64,000 bases of DNA from Methyloversatilis thermotolerans (GCF_000372885.1 NZ_KB889967.1:2476655-2540654), one strand, 5' to 3'; positions 44,519-54,088 are shown, counted from the stretch's first letter. The notes: generated from the letters alone by a model not told the origin. A program made the numbers and translations.

Positions 44519-45640
44519 GTGCATCCGACACCGCGACAAAGACAGCTCAGACGCCGGCTCACCCTGCGCGCCGGAAGCGGATTTGCGGCGCTGGCAACGC
44601 TGTGGCTGGGCGCCTTCTTCACCTGCCTGGTCATGCTGTCGGCCCTGATGGCAGCGGTTGTTACCGATCACACGCTGCCGCTCCTCATGGCGGCGGCTGC
44701 CGCCTGCTACCGCCTCGGCGGCTGGATTCACGTTCCGCCGCCGGAAAATGGCGGCATCTGGCTGGACGAAGCGCTGATTCCCGGATTCCGCCGCCGGGTC
44801 GATCGCATCTGCATGCGGCTGGGCGCGCGCCGGATCGATCGCATCCTGATCACGCCGGACACCAATGCCGCGGTCGTGTGTCGCCCCCGCTTCGGTCTGT
44901 GGGGTCCGATGCGCACCACGCTGCTGCTGGGCATTCCGCTGACCCACGCGCTGAACGCCCGGCAACTGTGCGCGGTACTGGCGCACGAACTGGCGCACCT
45001 GGCGGTGCAGCGTCGGGGATGCGCCGCATGGCACGCCCATCTGCGCGCCTGGTGGCTCCGCTGCACCGAACGCATCGAGCACGAACGCAGCGCGGCGGCG
45101 CTTCTTGTGCGTCCGCTGCTGGCGCCGGTGGCGGCGCGCGATCTGCGCGACTCGGTCGAGCTGTCACGGCTGGACGAGTTCGAGGCCGACGCGGTGGCCG
45201 CCCGGGTCGTCGGCGGCGCGGCGCTGGCCGGCGCCTTGCTCGAACTGGCCATGAAGGACCGCTTCCTGCACGAGGACTACTGGGACAAGGTGATGGCGCA
45301 GGCGCGGGAGGCCCGACGCCCGCGCATGCGCCCGTTCCGCGAGATGGGCCTGGGGGTGCAGGTCGGTTTCGTGCGTCGCGAAGCGCTGGCCCGGCTGGAT
45401 CATCTGCTGCGCGCCAAGCCCGATCCTCTGGATACCCACCCCACGCTGGCGGAACGTCTGCGCGCGCTGCATGTGGGCCACCTCGGCGGCCTGCCGGTCG
45501 ACGTGGACGGCCCATCGGCAGCCCAGCACTATTTCGCGCGACTTCTACCTACGGTATCGCTGGTATTCGACCGCATGTGGTGGAGCGAATCGGCACGCGA
45601 GTGGCGGCGTGCCCATCGCGGTGCGATCTCCGGCCGCTGA
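44519..45640 (+). CDS. M48-family metallopeptidase
   Basis: Membrane-associated zinc peptidase of about 373 residues. Two hydrophobic segments near residues 23-68 precede the peptidase domain with zinc motif H156-E-L-A-H160 (VLAHELAHLAV) and the third-ligand region ELSRLDEFEADAVAARVVGG. The domain resembles HtpX/Ste24-type enzymes. GTG 44519 is taken as start; TTG 44459 would add 20 residues. No link to the photosynthesis or nitrilase genes can be shown; it separates the two. Confidence 0.85.
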   Translation: MHPTPRQRQLRRRLTLRAGSGFAALATLWLGAFFTCLVMLSALMAAVVTDHTLPLLMAAAAACYRLGGWIHVPPPENGGIWLDEALIPGFRRRVDRICMRLGARRIDRILITPDTNAAVVCRPRFGLWGPMRTTLLLGIPLTHALNARQLCAVLAHELAHLAVQRRGCAAWHAHLRAWWLRCTERIEHERSAAALLVRPLLAPVAARDLRDSVELSRLDEFEADAVAARVVGGAALAGALLELAMKDRFLHEDYWDKVMAQAREARRPRMRPFREMGLGVQVGFVRREALARLDHLLRAKPDPLDTHPTLAERLRALHVGHLGGLPVDVDGPSAAQHYFARLLPTVSLVFDRMWWSESAREWRRAHRGAISGR

Positions 45641-45667
45641 AGCCGCGCCCGTATCCACCCGCCGGGT

Positions 45668-45828
45668 CATTGATCGGGTGCATTGATCGCATCGCCGTGC
45701 CTCATGGCGGTGCGCACCCGGATTCCCTCTCGGCCGCAGCGCGGGCCCGGCGTCCGCTCCGCCCGGCCTGTCACCTCCCCTGACTCCGCATGGCAGTCCA
45801 TTGATCGCATGGAGACTGCAATCAATGG
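45668..45828 (+). repeat. CATTGATCG repeats upstream of the nitrilase cluster
   Basis: CATTGATCG occurs at 45668-45676, 45681-45692 (as CATTGATCGCAT) and 45799-45810 (CATTGATCGCAT). The last copy also forms an inverted repeat CCATTGAT (45798-45805) / ATCAATGG (45821-45828) with a 15-base loop. The set lies in the 275-bp non-coding region before 45916 and just upstream of a sigma54-like promoter, so activator binding sites are plausible. Confidence 0.5.
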
Positions 45829-45837
45829 ATGCGCTGA

Positions 45838-45853
45838 TGGCACACCGCATGCA
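45838..45853 (+). promoter_or_regulatory. Sigma54-like promoter of the Nit1C cluster
   Basis: TGGCACACCGCATGCA: GG (45839-45840) and GC (45851-45852) are 10 bases apart as required, and the hexamer TGGCAC is perfect; the -12 element reads ATGCA instead of TTGCA. Expected start near 45865, about 50 bases before the first gene. Confidence 0.55.
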
Positions 45854-45915
45854 ATCGGAACAGGGCGCGCATCCCATGACGCGCAGCCCACAACAGATCA
45901 CTTCCGGAGATTGCC

Positions 45916-46398
45916 ATGCCCAAAGTCACCCGCCCCGCCAACGAGAAAGGCGAGTTCCTGGTCGATTACGAAGAGAAGGTATTCGAGGACGTGAAGGCCG
46001 AACCGGGCGAGAAGGCCCTGGTCACCTTCCACACCGTCGCCTTCGAAGGGTCGATCGGCCTGGTCAATCTGCTGCAGGCGACGCGGCTGCAGCGCAAGGG
46101 CTTCGACACCTCGGTGCTGCTGTACGGTCCGGGCGTCACGCTGGGTGTCAAGCGCGGCTTTCCCACGCTGGGTGACGAAGCCTTCCCGGGCCATCAGAAC
46201 TTCAACAAGCAGATCGAGAAGTTCATTGCCGAAGGCGGCAAGGTGTATGCCTGCCGCTTCGCGCTGCAGGCGTTGTACGGCCACGGCGAAGGCTCGCTGA
46301 TCGAAGGCATCCGGCCGATCAATCCGCTCGACGTGCTGGACCTCATTCTGCTGCATCGCAAGGACAACGCCTTCATTCTCGACACCTGGACGCTCTGA
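45916..46398 (+). CDS. MSMEG_0572/Sll0783 family nitrogen starvation response protein
   Basis: Small soluble protein of 160 residues, first gene of the Nit1C cluster. It has a DsrE-like fold pattern ([39 protein letters not shown]) without a redox Cys pair. Members are found together with the Nit6803-type nitrilase and are linked to nitrogen starvation; the biochemical role is unknown. ATG 45916 has GGAG upstream. It is separated from the nitrilase by a 429-bp repeat region. Confidence 0.93.
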   Translation: MPKVTRPANEKGEFLVDYEEKVFEDVKAEPGEKALVTFHTVAFEGSIGLVNLLQATRLQRKGFDTSVLLYGPGVTLGVKRGFPTLGDEAFPGHQNFNKQIEKFIAEGGKVYACRFALQALYGHGEGSLIEGIRPINPLDVLDLILLHRKDNAFILDTWTL

Positions 46399-46827
46399 GA
46401 TGACGGCCCCCACGCTCACTGCGTTCGCACAGGGCCGGCTTTGCACAGCCGGCCCGTTCGGCCGGCGCGGCACAATGCGCCGCGAAACCCCTGCCTCACC
46501 CCCCCGAGGGGGCTGCGCTGACCCACGGTCGGCTTTGCACAGCCGACCGGTTGCGCAGGCGGCGAGCCATGCTCGCCGAAACCCCTGCTACACCCCCTGG
46601 GGCGGCCCTGCGGGCGGCGCCGCGACGGCCCCCACGCTCACTGCGTTCGCACAGGGCCGGCTTTGCACAGCCGGCCCGTTCGGCCGGCGCGGCGCAATGC
46701 GCCGCGAAACCCCTGCCTCACCCCCCCGAGGGGGCGGCGCTGGCGGCCTGTGCGCCAGCAACGACGCGCATGAGCTGATGACACGACTGTCTTGCGCCCT
46801 GGCGGACATCCTGATGGAGCCCCGGCC
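46399..46827 (+). repeat. REP-like repeat region: two 111-bp direct repeats
   Basis: Copies at 46403-46513 and 46625-46735 begin ACGGCCCCCACGCTCACTGC and differ in one base seen (ACAATG versus GCAATG). Between them, at about 46527-46620, is a diverged partial copy. Each contains the hairpin GCCGGCTTTGCACAGCCGGC and a CCCCCCCGAGGGGG element. A frame crosses the region but is a product of the repeats and is not taken as a gene. Such GC-rich units are common dispersed intergenic repeats in Betaproteobacteria. Confidence 0.9.
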
Positions 46828-47865
46828 ATGAGCGCGTCCCGCATCGTGCGTGCCGCTGCCATACAGATCGCGCCGGATCTCGAATCCGCCGACGGCACGC
46901 TGGCCCGCGTGCTGTCGGCGATCGACGAGGCAGCGGACCGCGGTGCGCAACTGGCCGTATTCCCGGAAACCTTCGTGCCCTACTACCCCTACTTCTCCTT
47001 CGTGCAGCCGGCAGCAAGGATGGGCGCCGACCACCTGAAGCTGTACGAACGGGCGGTTGCGGTGCCGGGCCCGGTGACGCAGGCAGTGGCGGACAAGGCG
47101 AAGGCGCGCGGAATCGTGGTGGTGCTGGGCGTGAACGAGCGCGACCACGGCAGCCTTTACAACACGCAGCTCGTGTTCGACGCGGACGGCCGGCTGCTGC
47201 TGAAACGGCGCAAGATCACGCCCACCTATCACGAGCGCATGGTGTGGGGTCAGGGCGATGCCTCCGGTCTGAAAGTCGTGGACACCGCGGTTGGCCGGCT
47301 CGGCGCGCTCGCCTGCTGGGAGCACTACAACCCGCTGGCGCGCTACGCGCTGATGGCCCAGCACGAAGAGATCCACTGCGCGCAGTTTCCGGGTTCGATG
47401 GTGGGCCAGATCTTCGCCGACCAGATGGAAGTGACCATACGCCACCACGCGCTGGAATCCGGCTGCTTCGTCATCAATGCCACCGGCTGGCTCAGTGACG
47501 CGCAGATCCAGTCGATCACGCCGGATGCCGGCTTGCAGCGCGCGCTGCGCGGCGGCTGCCACACCGCCATCGTGTCACCGGAGGGCGTTCACCTGGCGCC
47601 GCCACTGAGCGAGGGCGAAGGCATGGTGATCGCGGACCTCGACATGGCGCTGGTGACCAAGCGCAAACGCATGATGGATTCGGTCGGCCATTACGCGCGG
47701 CCGGAACTGCTGAGCCTCGCCATCAACGACCGGCCGGCGACCACCACGGTCGCCCTGCATGACACCTCACCCCGGAGCACCGCCGATGAGCACGATCACG
47801 ACACCCGACACCACCAGCCGGACACTGATGACGGAGCTGCAGTCGTACGGCTTGCGGCTGGCTGA
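46828..47865 (+). CDS. Nitrilase, Nit6803 family (Nit1C cluster)
   Basis: Carbon-nitrogen hydrolase of 345 residues with the catalytic triad Glu47 ([16 protein letters not shown]), Lys129 ([15 protein letters not shown]) and Cys163 ([11 protein letters not shown]). Hydrolyses nitriles to acids and ammonia; in Pseudomonas fluorescens NCIMB 11764 the Nit1C cluster nitrilase is required for growth on cyanide as nitrogen source. ATG 46828 follows GGAG. Its end overlaps the radical SAM gene by 80 bp. Confidence 0.96.
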   Translation: MSASRIVRAAAIQIAPDLESADGTLARVLSAIDEAADRGAQLAVFPETFVPYYPYFSFVQPAARMGADHLKLYERAVAVPGPVTQAVADKAKARGIVVVLGVNERDHGSLYNTQLVFDADGRLLLKRRKITPTYHERMVWGQGDASGLKVVDTAVGRLGALACWEHYNPLARYALMAQHEEIHCAQFPGSMVGQIFADQMEVTIRHHALESGCFVINATGWLSDAQIQSITPDAGLQRALRGGCHTAIVSPEGVHLAPPLSEGEGMVIADLDMALVTKRKRMMDSVGHYARPELLSLAINDRPATTTVALHDTSPRSTADEHDHDTRHHQPDTDDGAAVVRLAAG

Positions 47866-48922
47866 TCCGAAAGCCGGCGCGCCGAGCCGCCGCGGTGGCG
47901 CCGGGCCGTCCGACCACAAGGCGGTGACGGTCGATGGCGTCACCATCATGGTGCCGGTGCATACCGGCAGCGCCTTCGCATCCCCCTTCAGCGCCGACGC
48001 GCCGGACGCCGACGGCCGCGTGCAGATCCGCCGCGGACACATTCCGATCGCGCTGGCCCGCTTTCCGCAACAGCCGCGCTTCTATGCGCTGCACACCGCC
48101 GAGGGCATTCCGTACTCGCACATCGCGACACTGCACGGCGCGGATGTGCTGGCGACCACGGTGCTGCAGACCTGCATCCGATATGAAAGCCGGCGCAAGG
48201 CCTGCAGGTTCTGTTCCATCGGCCAGTCGCTGGCCGCCGGCCGCACCATCGCGCACAAGACGCCGGCCCAGCTCGCCGAGGTGGCGCGTGCGGCGGTACA
48301 GCTCGACGGCGTGAAGCACATGGTCATGACCACCGGTACGCCGGCCACGCCGGACCGCGGCGCCCAGGTGCTGAGCGACTCGGCGTTCGCCGTGCGCCAG
48401 GCGGTGGATCTGCCGATACAGGGCCAGTGCGAGCCGCCGGATGACGACCGCTGGTTCGCGCGCATGAAGGCGGCCGGCATCGACACCCTGGGCATGCATC
48501 TGGAAGTGGTCACGCCGGCGCTGCGCGAACACATCATGCCGGGCAAGGCCACCGTGCCGCTGTCGCGCTACATGGACGCCTTCGCCGCCGCGGTCGAGGT
48601 ATTCGGCCGCGGTCAGGTCAGCAGCTACCTCCTGGCCGGGCTGGGCGACACGAAAGAGGCCATCCTCGACATGAGCGCGCAACTCATCGCGCTCGGCGTC
48701 TATCCCTTCGTCGTGCCCTTCGTGCCGATCAGCGGCACGCCGCTCGAGGATCACCCCGCCCCGTCGCCGGATTTCATGCGCTCGATACTGGAGCCGCTCG
48801 GCGCCATGGTGACCGAGGCCGGTCTGCGCTCGAGCGACATCAAGGCCGGCTGTGGCAAGTGCGGCGCCTGCTCGTCGCTGTCCTCGTTCGAACACGTGGA
48901 GACCGCCCATGCTGTCGGCTGA
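47786..48922 (+). CDS. Radical SAM protein, MSMEG_0568 family
   Basis: 378 residues from ATG 47786 (GGAG upstream); ATG 47759 is an alternative. Candidate [4Fe-4S]-SAM cysteines are Cys130, Cys140 and Cys143 in [17 protein letters not shown], a CX9CX2C spacing instead of the usual CX3CX2C. A C-terminal [11 protein letters not shown] supplies a further CxxCxxC that could hold an auxiliary cluster. Standard member of the Nit1C cluster; substrate unknown, possibly making or processing a nitrile. Confidence 0.93.
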   Translation: MSTITTPDTTSRTLMTELQSYGLRLADPKAGAPSRRGGAGPSDHKAVTVDGVTIMVPVHTGSAFASPFSADAPDADGRVQIRRGHIPIALARFPQQPRFYALHTAEGIPYSHIATLHGADVLATTVLQTCIRYESRRKACRFCSIGQSLAAGRTIAHKTPAQLAEVARAAVQLDGVKHMVMTTGTPATPDRGAQVLSDSAFAVRQAVDLPIQGQCEPPDDDRWFARMKAAGIDTLGMHLEVVTPALREHIMPGKATVPLSRYMDAFAAAVEVFGRGQVSSYLLAGLGDTKEAILDMSAQLIALGVYPFVVPFVPISGTPLEDHPAPSPDFMRSILEPLGAMVTEAGLRSSDIKAGCGKCGACSSLSSFEHVETAHAVG

Positions 48923-49484
48923 CGCACACGATCCTTGCGAGCTGTCGCCGCGCTTCTCGCCCTGCGAGTTCCGCATCAAATGGGCGCATGGCCACTGGGA
49001 AAGCGAGCAGGCCATGTGGCTGCGACGCGCGGTGTTCTGTGTGGAACAAGGTGTGTTCCCGGGCGACGACCGCGATGCCATCGACGACCACGCCCAGCTC
49101 ATCGTCGCGCTGGCCTGTGTCGGCGGCATGCCGGACCAGGTCGTGGGCACGGTGCGCATCCACGAGGACCGCCGCAGTGATCCGGGCCTGTGGTGGGGAT
49201 CGCGTCTGGCGGTCCATCCGGCCTTCCGCAGTCACGGCCGGCTGGGTGCCACGCTGATCCGGCTGGCGGTGACCAGCGCACATGCGCGCGGCTGCCATAC
49301 CTTTCTCGCCCATGTACAGGCACAGAACCTGCCGCTGTTCCGCCGCCTGCACTGGACACCGCTCAAGCCGGAAACGCTGCACGGCCGGCCGCACTGGCTG
49401 ATGCAGGCGCAACTCGACCACTACCCGCCGTGCTATGACGTGCACACCGGCTTCGTCACGCGCGCCAGCGGGAGCGGCACATGA
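48909..49484 (+). CDS. GNAT-family acetyltransferase, MSMEG_0567 type
   Basis: 191 residues; N-acyltransferase core AMWLRRAVFCVEQGVFPGDD and WGSRLAVHPAFRSHGRLGATLI, the acetyl-CoA binding region. Overlaps the radical SAM gene by 14 bp and the next gene by 4 bp. Fixed member of Nit1C clusters; acceptor unknown. Confidence 0.92.
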   Translation: MLSADAHDPCELSPRFSPCEFRIKWAHGHWESEQAMWLRRAVFCVEQGVFPGDDRDAIDDHAQLIVALACVGGMPDQVVGTVRIHEDRRSDPGLWWGSRLAVHPAFRSHGRLGATLIRLAVTSAHARGCHTFLAHVQAQNLPLFRRLHWTPLKPETLHGRPHWLMQAQLDHYPPCYDVHTGFVTRASGSGT

Positions 49485-50473
49485 GGCTGCCCGACATCGC
49501 CGATGCGCTGCGCGGCAGCCCGGGCTTCGCGCACAAGCGCGACATATCGGACGTGATGGACGCCCTCGCACGATCCCTGCCCGGCGGTCTGGACGCGATG
49601 ACACAGGCGGTCGCCGTGGGCGACGACTGCGCCGCCATTCCCGATCCATCCGGCGACGGCTGGCTGCTGTTCGCGATCGAAGGCCTGGTCGAGGAATTCG
49701 TCGCGCGCATGCCGTGGTTCGCTGGCTACTGCAGCGTCATGGTGAATGTGAGCGATATCTGTGCCATGGGTGGCCGGCCGCTCGCAGTGGTGGATGCGCT
49801 GTGGAGCACCGACGCTGGCGCCTCGACTCCGCTGCTCGACGGCATGGCCCACGCCGCCGCGCGCTACGGCGTGCCCATCGTCGGCGGACACAGCAACCAG
49901 CGCGCTTCGCGCAGCCAGCTCGCCGTGGCCATACTGGGCCGCGCGAAATCGCTCATCACCAGCTTCAATGCGCGCCCGGGCGACCATCTGGTGGTGGCGG
50001 TGGACCTGCGCGGCGCGTTCGAGGAACCCTACCCGTACTGGAATGCCTCGACCACGGCCCCGGCCGACCGCTTGCGCGGCGACATCGAACTGCTGCCACG
50101 TCTGGCCGAAGACGGCCTGTGCGATGCCGGCAAGGACATCAGCATGGCCGGCGTCATCGGCACCACCCTCATGCTGCTCGAGTGTTCGGGTGTGGGCGCC
50201 TGCGTGAACCTGGATCGCCTGCCGCGACCGGAAGGTGTGCCGCTGCTGCGCTGGCTGCTGTCCTTTCCCAGCTTCGGCCATGTGCTGTCGGTGCGCCCGC
50301 AGCACAGCGCGGAAGTGGTCGCGCGCTTCCAGCGCCGGCACATCGCCGCGGCCATGGTCGGCACAGTGGATGCGGCGCCGCTGCTGTGGCTGCAGCAGGG
50401 AGGCGACCGTCTGCGCCTGTGGGATATCGCGGCCCGGCCCTTCATCCGCGGTACCGGGAACGGTCATGCGTGA
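49481..50473 (+). CDS. AIR-synthase-related protein, Sll0787/MSMEG_0566 family
   Basis: 330 residues, PurM-like ATP-binding fold: VAVGDDCAAIPDPSGDGWLL and the strand DICAMGGRPLAVVDALWST match the AIR synthase/HypE/SelD superfamily. In these proteins ATP activates a small substrate by dehydration or phosphorylation, chemistry compatible with nitrile handling, but the true substrate is not known. Overlaps its neighbours by 4 and 8 bp. Confidence 0.92.
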   Translation: MRLPDIADALRGSPGFAHKRDISDVMDALARSLPGGLDAMTQAVAVGDDCAAIPDPSGDGWLLFAIEGLVEEFVARMPWFAGYCSVMVNVSDICAMGGRPLAVVDALWSTDAGASTPLLDGMAHAAARYGVPIVGGHSNQRASRSQLAVAILGRAKSLITSFNARPGDHLVVAVDLRGAFEEPYPYWNASTTAPADRLRGDIELLPRLAEDGLCDAGKDISMAGVIGTTLMLLECSGVGACVNLDRLPRPEGVPLLRWLLSFPSFGHVLSVRPQHSAEVVARFQRRHIAAAMVGTVDAAPLLWLQQGGDRLRLWDIAARPFIRGTGNGHA

Positions 50474-51629
50474 ATCGCTGCGCATCGGACTGCTCACCCA
50501 TTCGGTCAATCCGCGCGGTGGCGTGGTGCATACGGTCGAGCTGGCCGAGGCACTGCACGCACTCGGCCACGCGGTCACGGTATTCGCGCCGGCCATGGCG
50601 GGCCAGACGCTGTTCCGTGCCTTGCCCTGCCGCTTCGAAGCGGTGCCGGTCGGCCCGGCGCCGCGCGACATGGCGGATATGGCAGCGCAGCGCATCGCCG
50701 CCTATTCGCGGCATCTGGCGCCCCGCCTGGCCGACGACGACTTCGATCTGCTGCACGCTCAGGACGGACTGGGCGCGAATGCGCTGGCCGACCTGCAGGC
50801 GCGCGGCCTGATCGACGGCTTCGTGCGCACCGTGCACCACCTCGATCCATTCACCGATGCGCGTCTGGCGCACTGGCAACTGCGTGGGGTAAGGGCCGCA
50901 CGCGCAGTGTTCTGCGTGAGCGGTCTGTGGCAGTCACGGCTGCGCGAAGACCTGGGCGTGTCCGCGCAGCGGGTGCACAACGGCGTCGATCTCGCGCGCT
51001 GGTCACGCCAGCCGGATGGCCGCGACCTGACGCTGGCGCAGCGGCTGGGGCTGCCCGCCGGTCCGCTGCTGCTGGCGGTCGGCGGCGTGGAGGAGCGCAA
51101 GAACACGGTGCGCGTGCTGCAGGCCTTCGCACAGCTCAAGCGCGAATTGCCGGACGCGGTGCTGGTGGTCGCCGGCGGTGCCAGCCTGCTCGACCATGAT
51201 CGCTACGCTGCGGCGTTCCGCGCCGAACTGCACGCCAGCGGACTGATGGAAGGACGCGACCTGGTGATCACCGGCACCGTGGATGATGCCGACATGCCGG
51301 CACTGTTCCGGCGCGCCGATGCGCTGGTGATGGCTTCCTTACGCGAAGGCTTCGGCCTGGTGGTGCTGGAGGCGCTGGCCTGCGGCACACCGGTGGTGGC
51401 CTCGCGCATCGCGCCATTCACCGAATACCTGGACGACGACACCGCCTGCTGGGCCGATCCGCTGGATGTCGCATCGATCGCCGGTGCGATGCGCGCGGCG
51501 CTTGCGCCGGCGCGCGCCGACCGCCTGCGCGACACGCCCGAGGTGTGTCACCGACATGGCTGGCACAGCAGCGCGCAGCGCCATGTCGAACTTTATCGCG
51601 CGCTGCTGCGCACACCCGCCCTGAACTGA
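50466..51629 (+). CDS. Glycosyltransferase family 4-like, MSMEG_0565 family
   Basis: GT-B glycosyltransferase, 387 residues from ATG 50466. N-terminal donor/acceptor loop HSVNPRGGVVHTVELAEAL and C-terminal GT1 signature REGFGLVVLEALACGTPVVA with E-x7-E. Its constant presence in Nit1C clusters suggests the pathway involves a glycosylated intermediate or product; this is inference. Confidence 0.93.
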   Translation: MRESLRIGLLTHSVNPRGGVVHTVELAEALHALGHAVTVFAPAMAGQTLFRALPCRFEAVPVGPAPRDMADMAAQRIAAYSRHLAPRLADDDFDLLHAQDGLGANALADLQARGLIDGFVRTVHHLDPFTDARLAHWQLRGVRAARAVFCVSGLWQSRLREDLGVSAQRVHNGVDLARWSRQPDGRDLTLAQRLGLPAGPLLLAVGGVEERKNTVRVLQAFAQLKRELPDAVLVVAGGASLLDHDRYAAAFRAELHASGLMEGRDLVITGTVDDADMPALFRRADALVMASLREGFGLVVLEALACGTPVVASRIAPFTEYLDDDTACWADPLDVASIAGAMRAALAPARADRLRDTPEVCHRHGWHSSAQRHVELYRALLRTPALN

Positions 51630-51640
51630 GGACGCCCACC

Positions 51641-51928
51641 ATGCCCGCCATGCATTTCACTGTCCGCTGGCCGGACGCCAGCGAAACCCGCTGCTATTCG
51701 CCGTCGCTGGTGATCAAGGACTACTTCGCGCCGGGTACACGCTATCCGCTGCCGGCCTTCATGGCATCGGTACGCGAGGCGCTGCACATCGCATCCGAGC
51801 GCGTGCGCGCGAAATACGGCTTCGCCTGTTCGGCGGCCATGGACCAGCTCGCCGAACTGGAACAGCTCGCCGCCCGCTGGGGCGACGATCCGCAACAGCA
51901 CATCGACCTGATCGCATTCGAAGAATGA
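51641..51928 (+). CDS. MSMEG_0570 family nitrogen starvation response protein
   Basis: Small soluble protein of 95 residues (HFTVRWPDASETRCYSPSLV; DYFAPGTRYPLPAFMASVREAL). Conserved only as a member of this cluster; function unknown. ATG 51641, with an alternative at 51650. 11 bp after the glycosyltransferase. Confidence 0.92.
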   Translation: MPAMHFTVRWPDASETRCYSPSLVIKDYFAPGTRYPLPAFMASVREALHIASERVRAKYGFACSAAMDQLAELEQLAARWGDDPQQHIDLIAFEE

Positions 51929-51947
51929 GCGTCACGAGGAGACTGCA

Positions 51948-53216
51948 ATGAACCCGCCCGAATCCATCCCCCATCTTCCGGTCATCATCGTCGGCGGCGG
52001 TCAGGCCGGCCTGTCGCTCAGCGCCTGCCTGCAGCAGCGCGGCATCGAGCATCTGGTGCTGGAGAAGCACAGCGCGATGCATGTGTGGCGCACCCAGCGC
52101 TGGGACAACTTCTGCCTGGTCACGCCGAACTGGCAGTGCGCGCTGCCCGGCCACCCTTACGACGGACCGGATCCGCACGGCTTCATGAAGAAGGACGAAA
52201 TCGTGCGCTACCTCGACGCCTTCCGCGCCAAGGTCAATCCGCCGATGCGCGAGGGCGTGACGGTGCACCGCGTGACGCCGCGACCGGATGGCGGCTTCCA
52301 TGTATCGACCTCGGTCGGCGAATGGACGGCCGGGCAGGTGGTGGTGGCGAGCGGCGGCTACCATGTGCCCATCGTGCCGCGCATGGCCGAGCGCCTGCCG
52401 GCCGCCATCGTGCAACTGCATTCCGAACAGTACCGCAGCGCCGATGCGCTGCCGCCCGGCGGCGTGCTGGTGGTGGGCTCGGGTCAGTCCGGCGCGCAGA
52501 TTGCCGAGGATCTGCACCTGGCCGGTCGCGAGGTCCATCTGGCGGTGGGTGACGCACCGCGCTGCGCCCGCTTCTACCGTGGCCGCGACGTGGTCGACTG
52601 GCTGGCGGACATGGGCTACTACGACATGCCGGTCACCGCCCACCCGCTGCGCGAGGGCGTGCGCGACAACACCAATCACTATGTGACCGGTCGCGACGGC
52701 GGGCGCGACATCGACCTGCGGCGCTTCGCGCTGGAAGGCATGAAGCTGTACGGCCTGCTGCAGGATTTCCGCGACGGCCATCTGCGTTTCGCGCCCGGCC
52801 TCGGCGAGGCGCTGGATCACGCCGACCGCATCTACAACGGCATCAATGCCGCGATCGACAAGCACATCGCCGAGCGCGGCATCGCCGCACCGCCGCCCTC
52901 GGTGTATGAAGCCGTGTGGCGACCGGAGGGCGAAACCGCCGAACTCGATCCGCTGGCAGCCGGCATTGGCAGCATCATCTGGTGCATCGGCTTCTCGCCG
53001 GATTTCCGCTGGGTCGACGCACCGGTATTCAACGGCCGCGGCGACCCGGTGCACCTGCGCGGCGTGACGCAGCAGGCCGGCTTGTACTTCCTCGGTCTGC
53101 CCTGGCTGCATACCTGGGGTTCCGGCCGCTTCTCGGGCATCGCGCGCGATGCGCAGTATCTGTGCGAACAGATCGCGCAGCACGCGGCAAGCACGCGCGA
53201 GGTGGTCGCATGCTGA
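51948..53216 (+). CDS. FAD-dependent oxidoreductase, MSMEG_0569 family
   Basis: 422 residues, flavin monooxygenase-like. FAD fold PVIIVGGGQAGLSLSACL (about 11-28) and NADPH fold GVLVVGSGQSGAQIAEDLHL near 175. Related to enzymes that oxidise amines or aldoximes, so a step toward nitrile formation is possible but unproven. Ends the classic Nit1C set; its stop overlaps the next ATG. Confidence 0.93.
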   Translation: MNPPESIPHLPVIIVGGGQAGLSLSACLQQRGIEHLVLEKHSAMHVWRTQRWDNFCLVTPNWQCALPGHPYDGPDPHGFMKKDEIVRYLDAFRAKVNPPMREGVTVHRVTPRPDGGFHVSTSVGEWTAGQVVVASGGYHVPIVPRMAERLPAAIVQLHSEQYRSADALPPGGVLVVGSGQSGAQIAEDLHLAGREVHLAVGDAPRCARFYRGRDVVDWLADMGYYDMPVTAHPLREGVRDNTNHYVTGRDGGRDIDLRRFALEGMKLYGLLQDFRDGHLRFAPGLGEALDHADRIYNGINAAIDKHIAERGIAAPPPSVYEAVWRPEGETAELDPLAAGIGSIIWCIGFSPDFRWVDAPVFNGRGDPVHLRGVTQQAGLYFLGLPWLHTWGSGRFSGIARDAQYLCEQIAQHAASTREVVAC

Positions 53217-54088
53217 TGGATGCGGCCGGACGGCTGCGCACCGCGCCGGCACTCGAACAATCGTACGTGGCGGGCATGCCCCAGCTCGGGCTGTACGGCC
53301 TGTCGGAAAACTGGCTGCTCAAGGAATGCGGCCATCTGCACTGGCTGTCCATCGCCCGCGCGCGCGGACAGGACGAGCCGGAGTTCGCCGACGCAGCCGG
53401 CCACAAGAGCTATGCCGCACTGACCGCGGTGCATCTGCGCGATGCGCGACTGGACCGGGTGGGCGAGCACACCCGCTTCGCGCTCGCGGTGCGCGCCCAT
53501 GCGCCGGGCCGGGCCCAGCACTACAGCCGGCAGACGCTGCTGACCGGCGGCGCGCGGCAGGTCACGGTGGACATGCTGTCCGCCTTCATCCGTCGCGAAC
53601 AGGCGGGCAATAACCGCAGCATCGTGAAGGCGCCGATGGACAGTCACGACGACGCGGCGGACGACGGCAACCTTGCCGATGCGGCGCTGTCACTGCAGGC
53701 GCGCGCCCGGCTGTTCCGCGCCGGCCAGTGCGTGCCGCGCATGGGGCTGTCGCCGGGCGCCGGCGCACTGCACTCGGTTACGCTGACGCCCTGCCCGCAC
53801 GGCGACTTCAATGGCGCGGGCCTGCTGTACTTCGCCAGCTTCCAGTCGCTGGCCGACCGCGCCGAACTGGCGCTGTGCGGGCATCAGCCCGCGCGCACGG
53901 TCGAGCGGGAACTGTATTTCTACGGCAACATCGATCCGGGCGAATCCGTCGTGGTCGAACTGCTGGCGCAGCGCGACAGCGGAGAAGGCAGCGAGGGCGC
54001 CGAATTCGCGCACTGGTGGCGGCTGCGCCGCGTCGCCGACGGCTGCCGCATCGCCGACCTGATCACGCGCAAACGCAGAGTGGGCTGA
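53210..54088 (+). CDS. Pnap_2097 family protein (LnmK N-terminal-like)
   Basis: 292 residues, two hot-dog-like halves (QLGLYGLSENWLLKECGHLHW; FNGAGLLYFASFQSLADR). The family is associated with biosynthetic clusters and resembles the acyltransferase/decarboxylase LnmK N-terminal domain. The ATG overlaps the flavoprotein stop by 7 bp, and its stop shares a base with the next ATG, so it is translationally coupled to the Nit1C genes. It is not one of the eight genes usually listed for Nit1C. Confidence 0.85.
   Translation: MLMDAAGRLRTAPALEQSYVAGMPQLGLYGLSENWLLKECGHLHWLSIARARGQDEPEFADAAGHKSYAALTAVHLRDARLDRVGEHTRFALAVRAHAPGRAQHYSRQTLLTGGARQVTVDMLSAFIRREQAGNNRSIVKAPMDSHDDAADDGNLADAALSLQARARLFRAGQCVPRMGLSPGAGALHSVTLTPCPHGDFNGAGLLYFASFQSLADRAELALCGHQPARTVERELYFYGNIDPGESVVVELLAQRDSGEGSEGAEFAHWWRLRRVADGCRIADLITRKRRVG

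Noticed and set aside
46400-46831. 143-codon frame between the MSMEG_0572-type gene and the nitrilase
   Set aside because: The translation is itself a duplicated peptide produced by the 111-bp repeats; no start signal and no similarity to a protein family.
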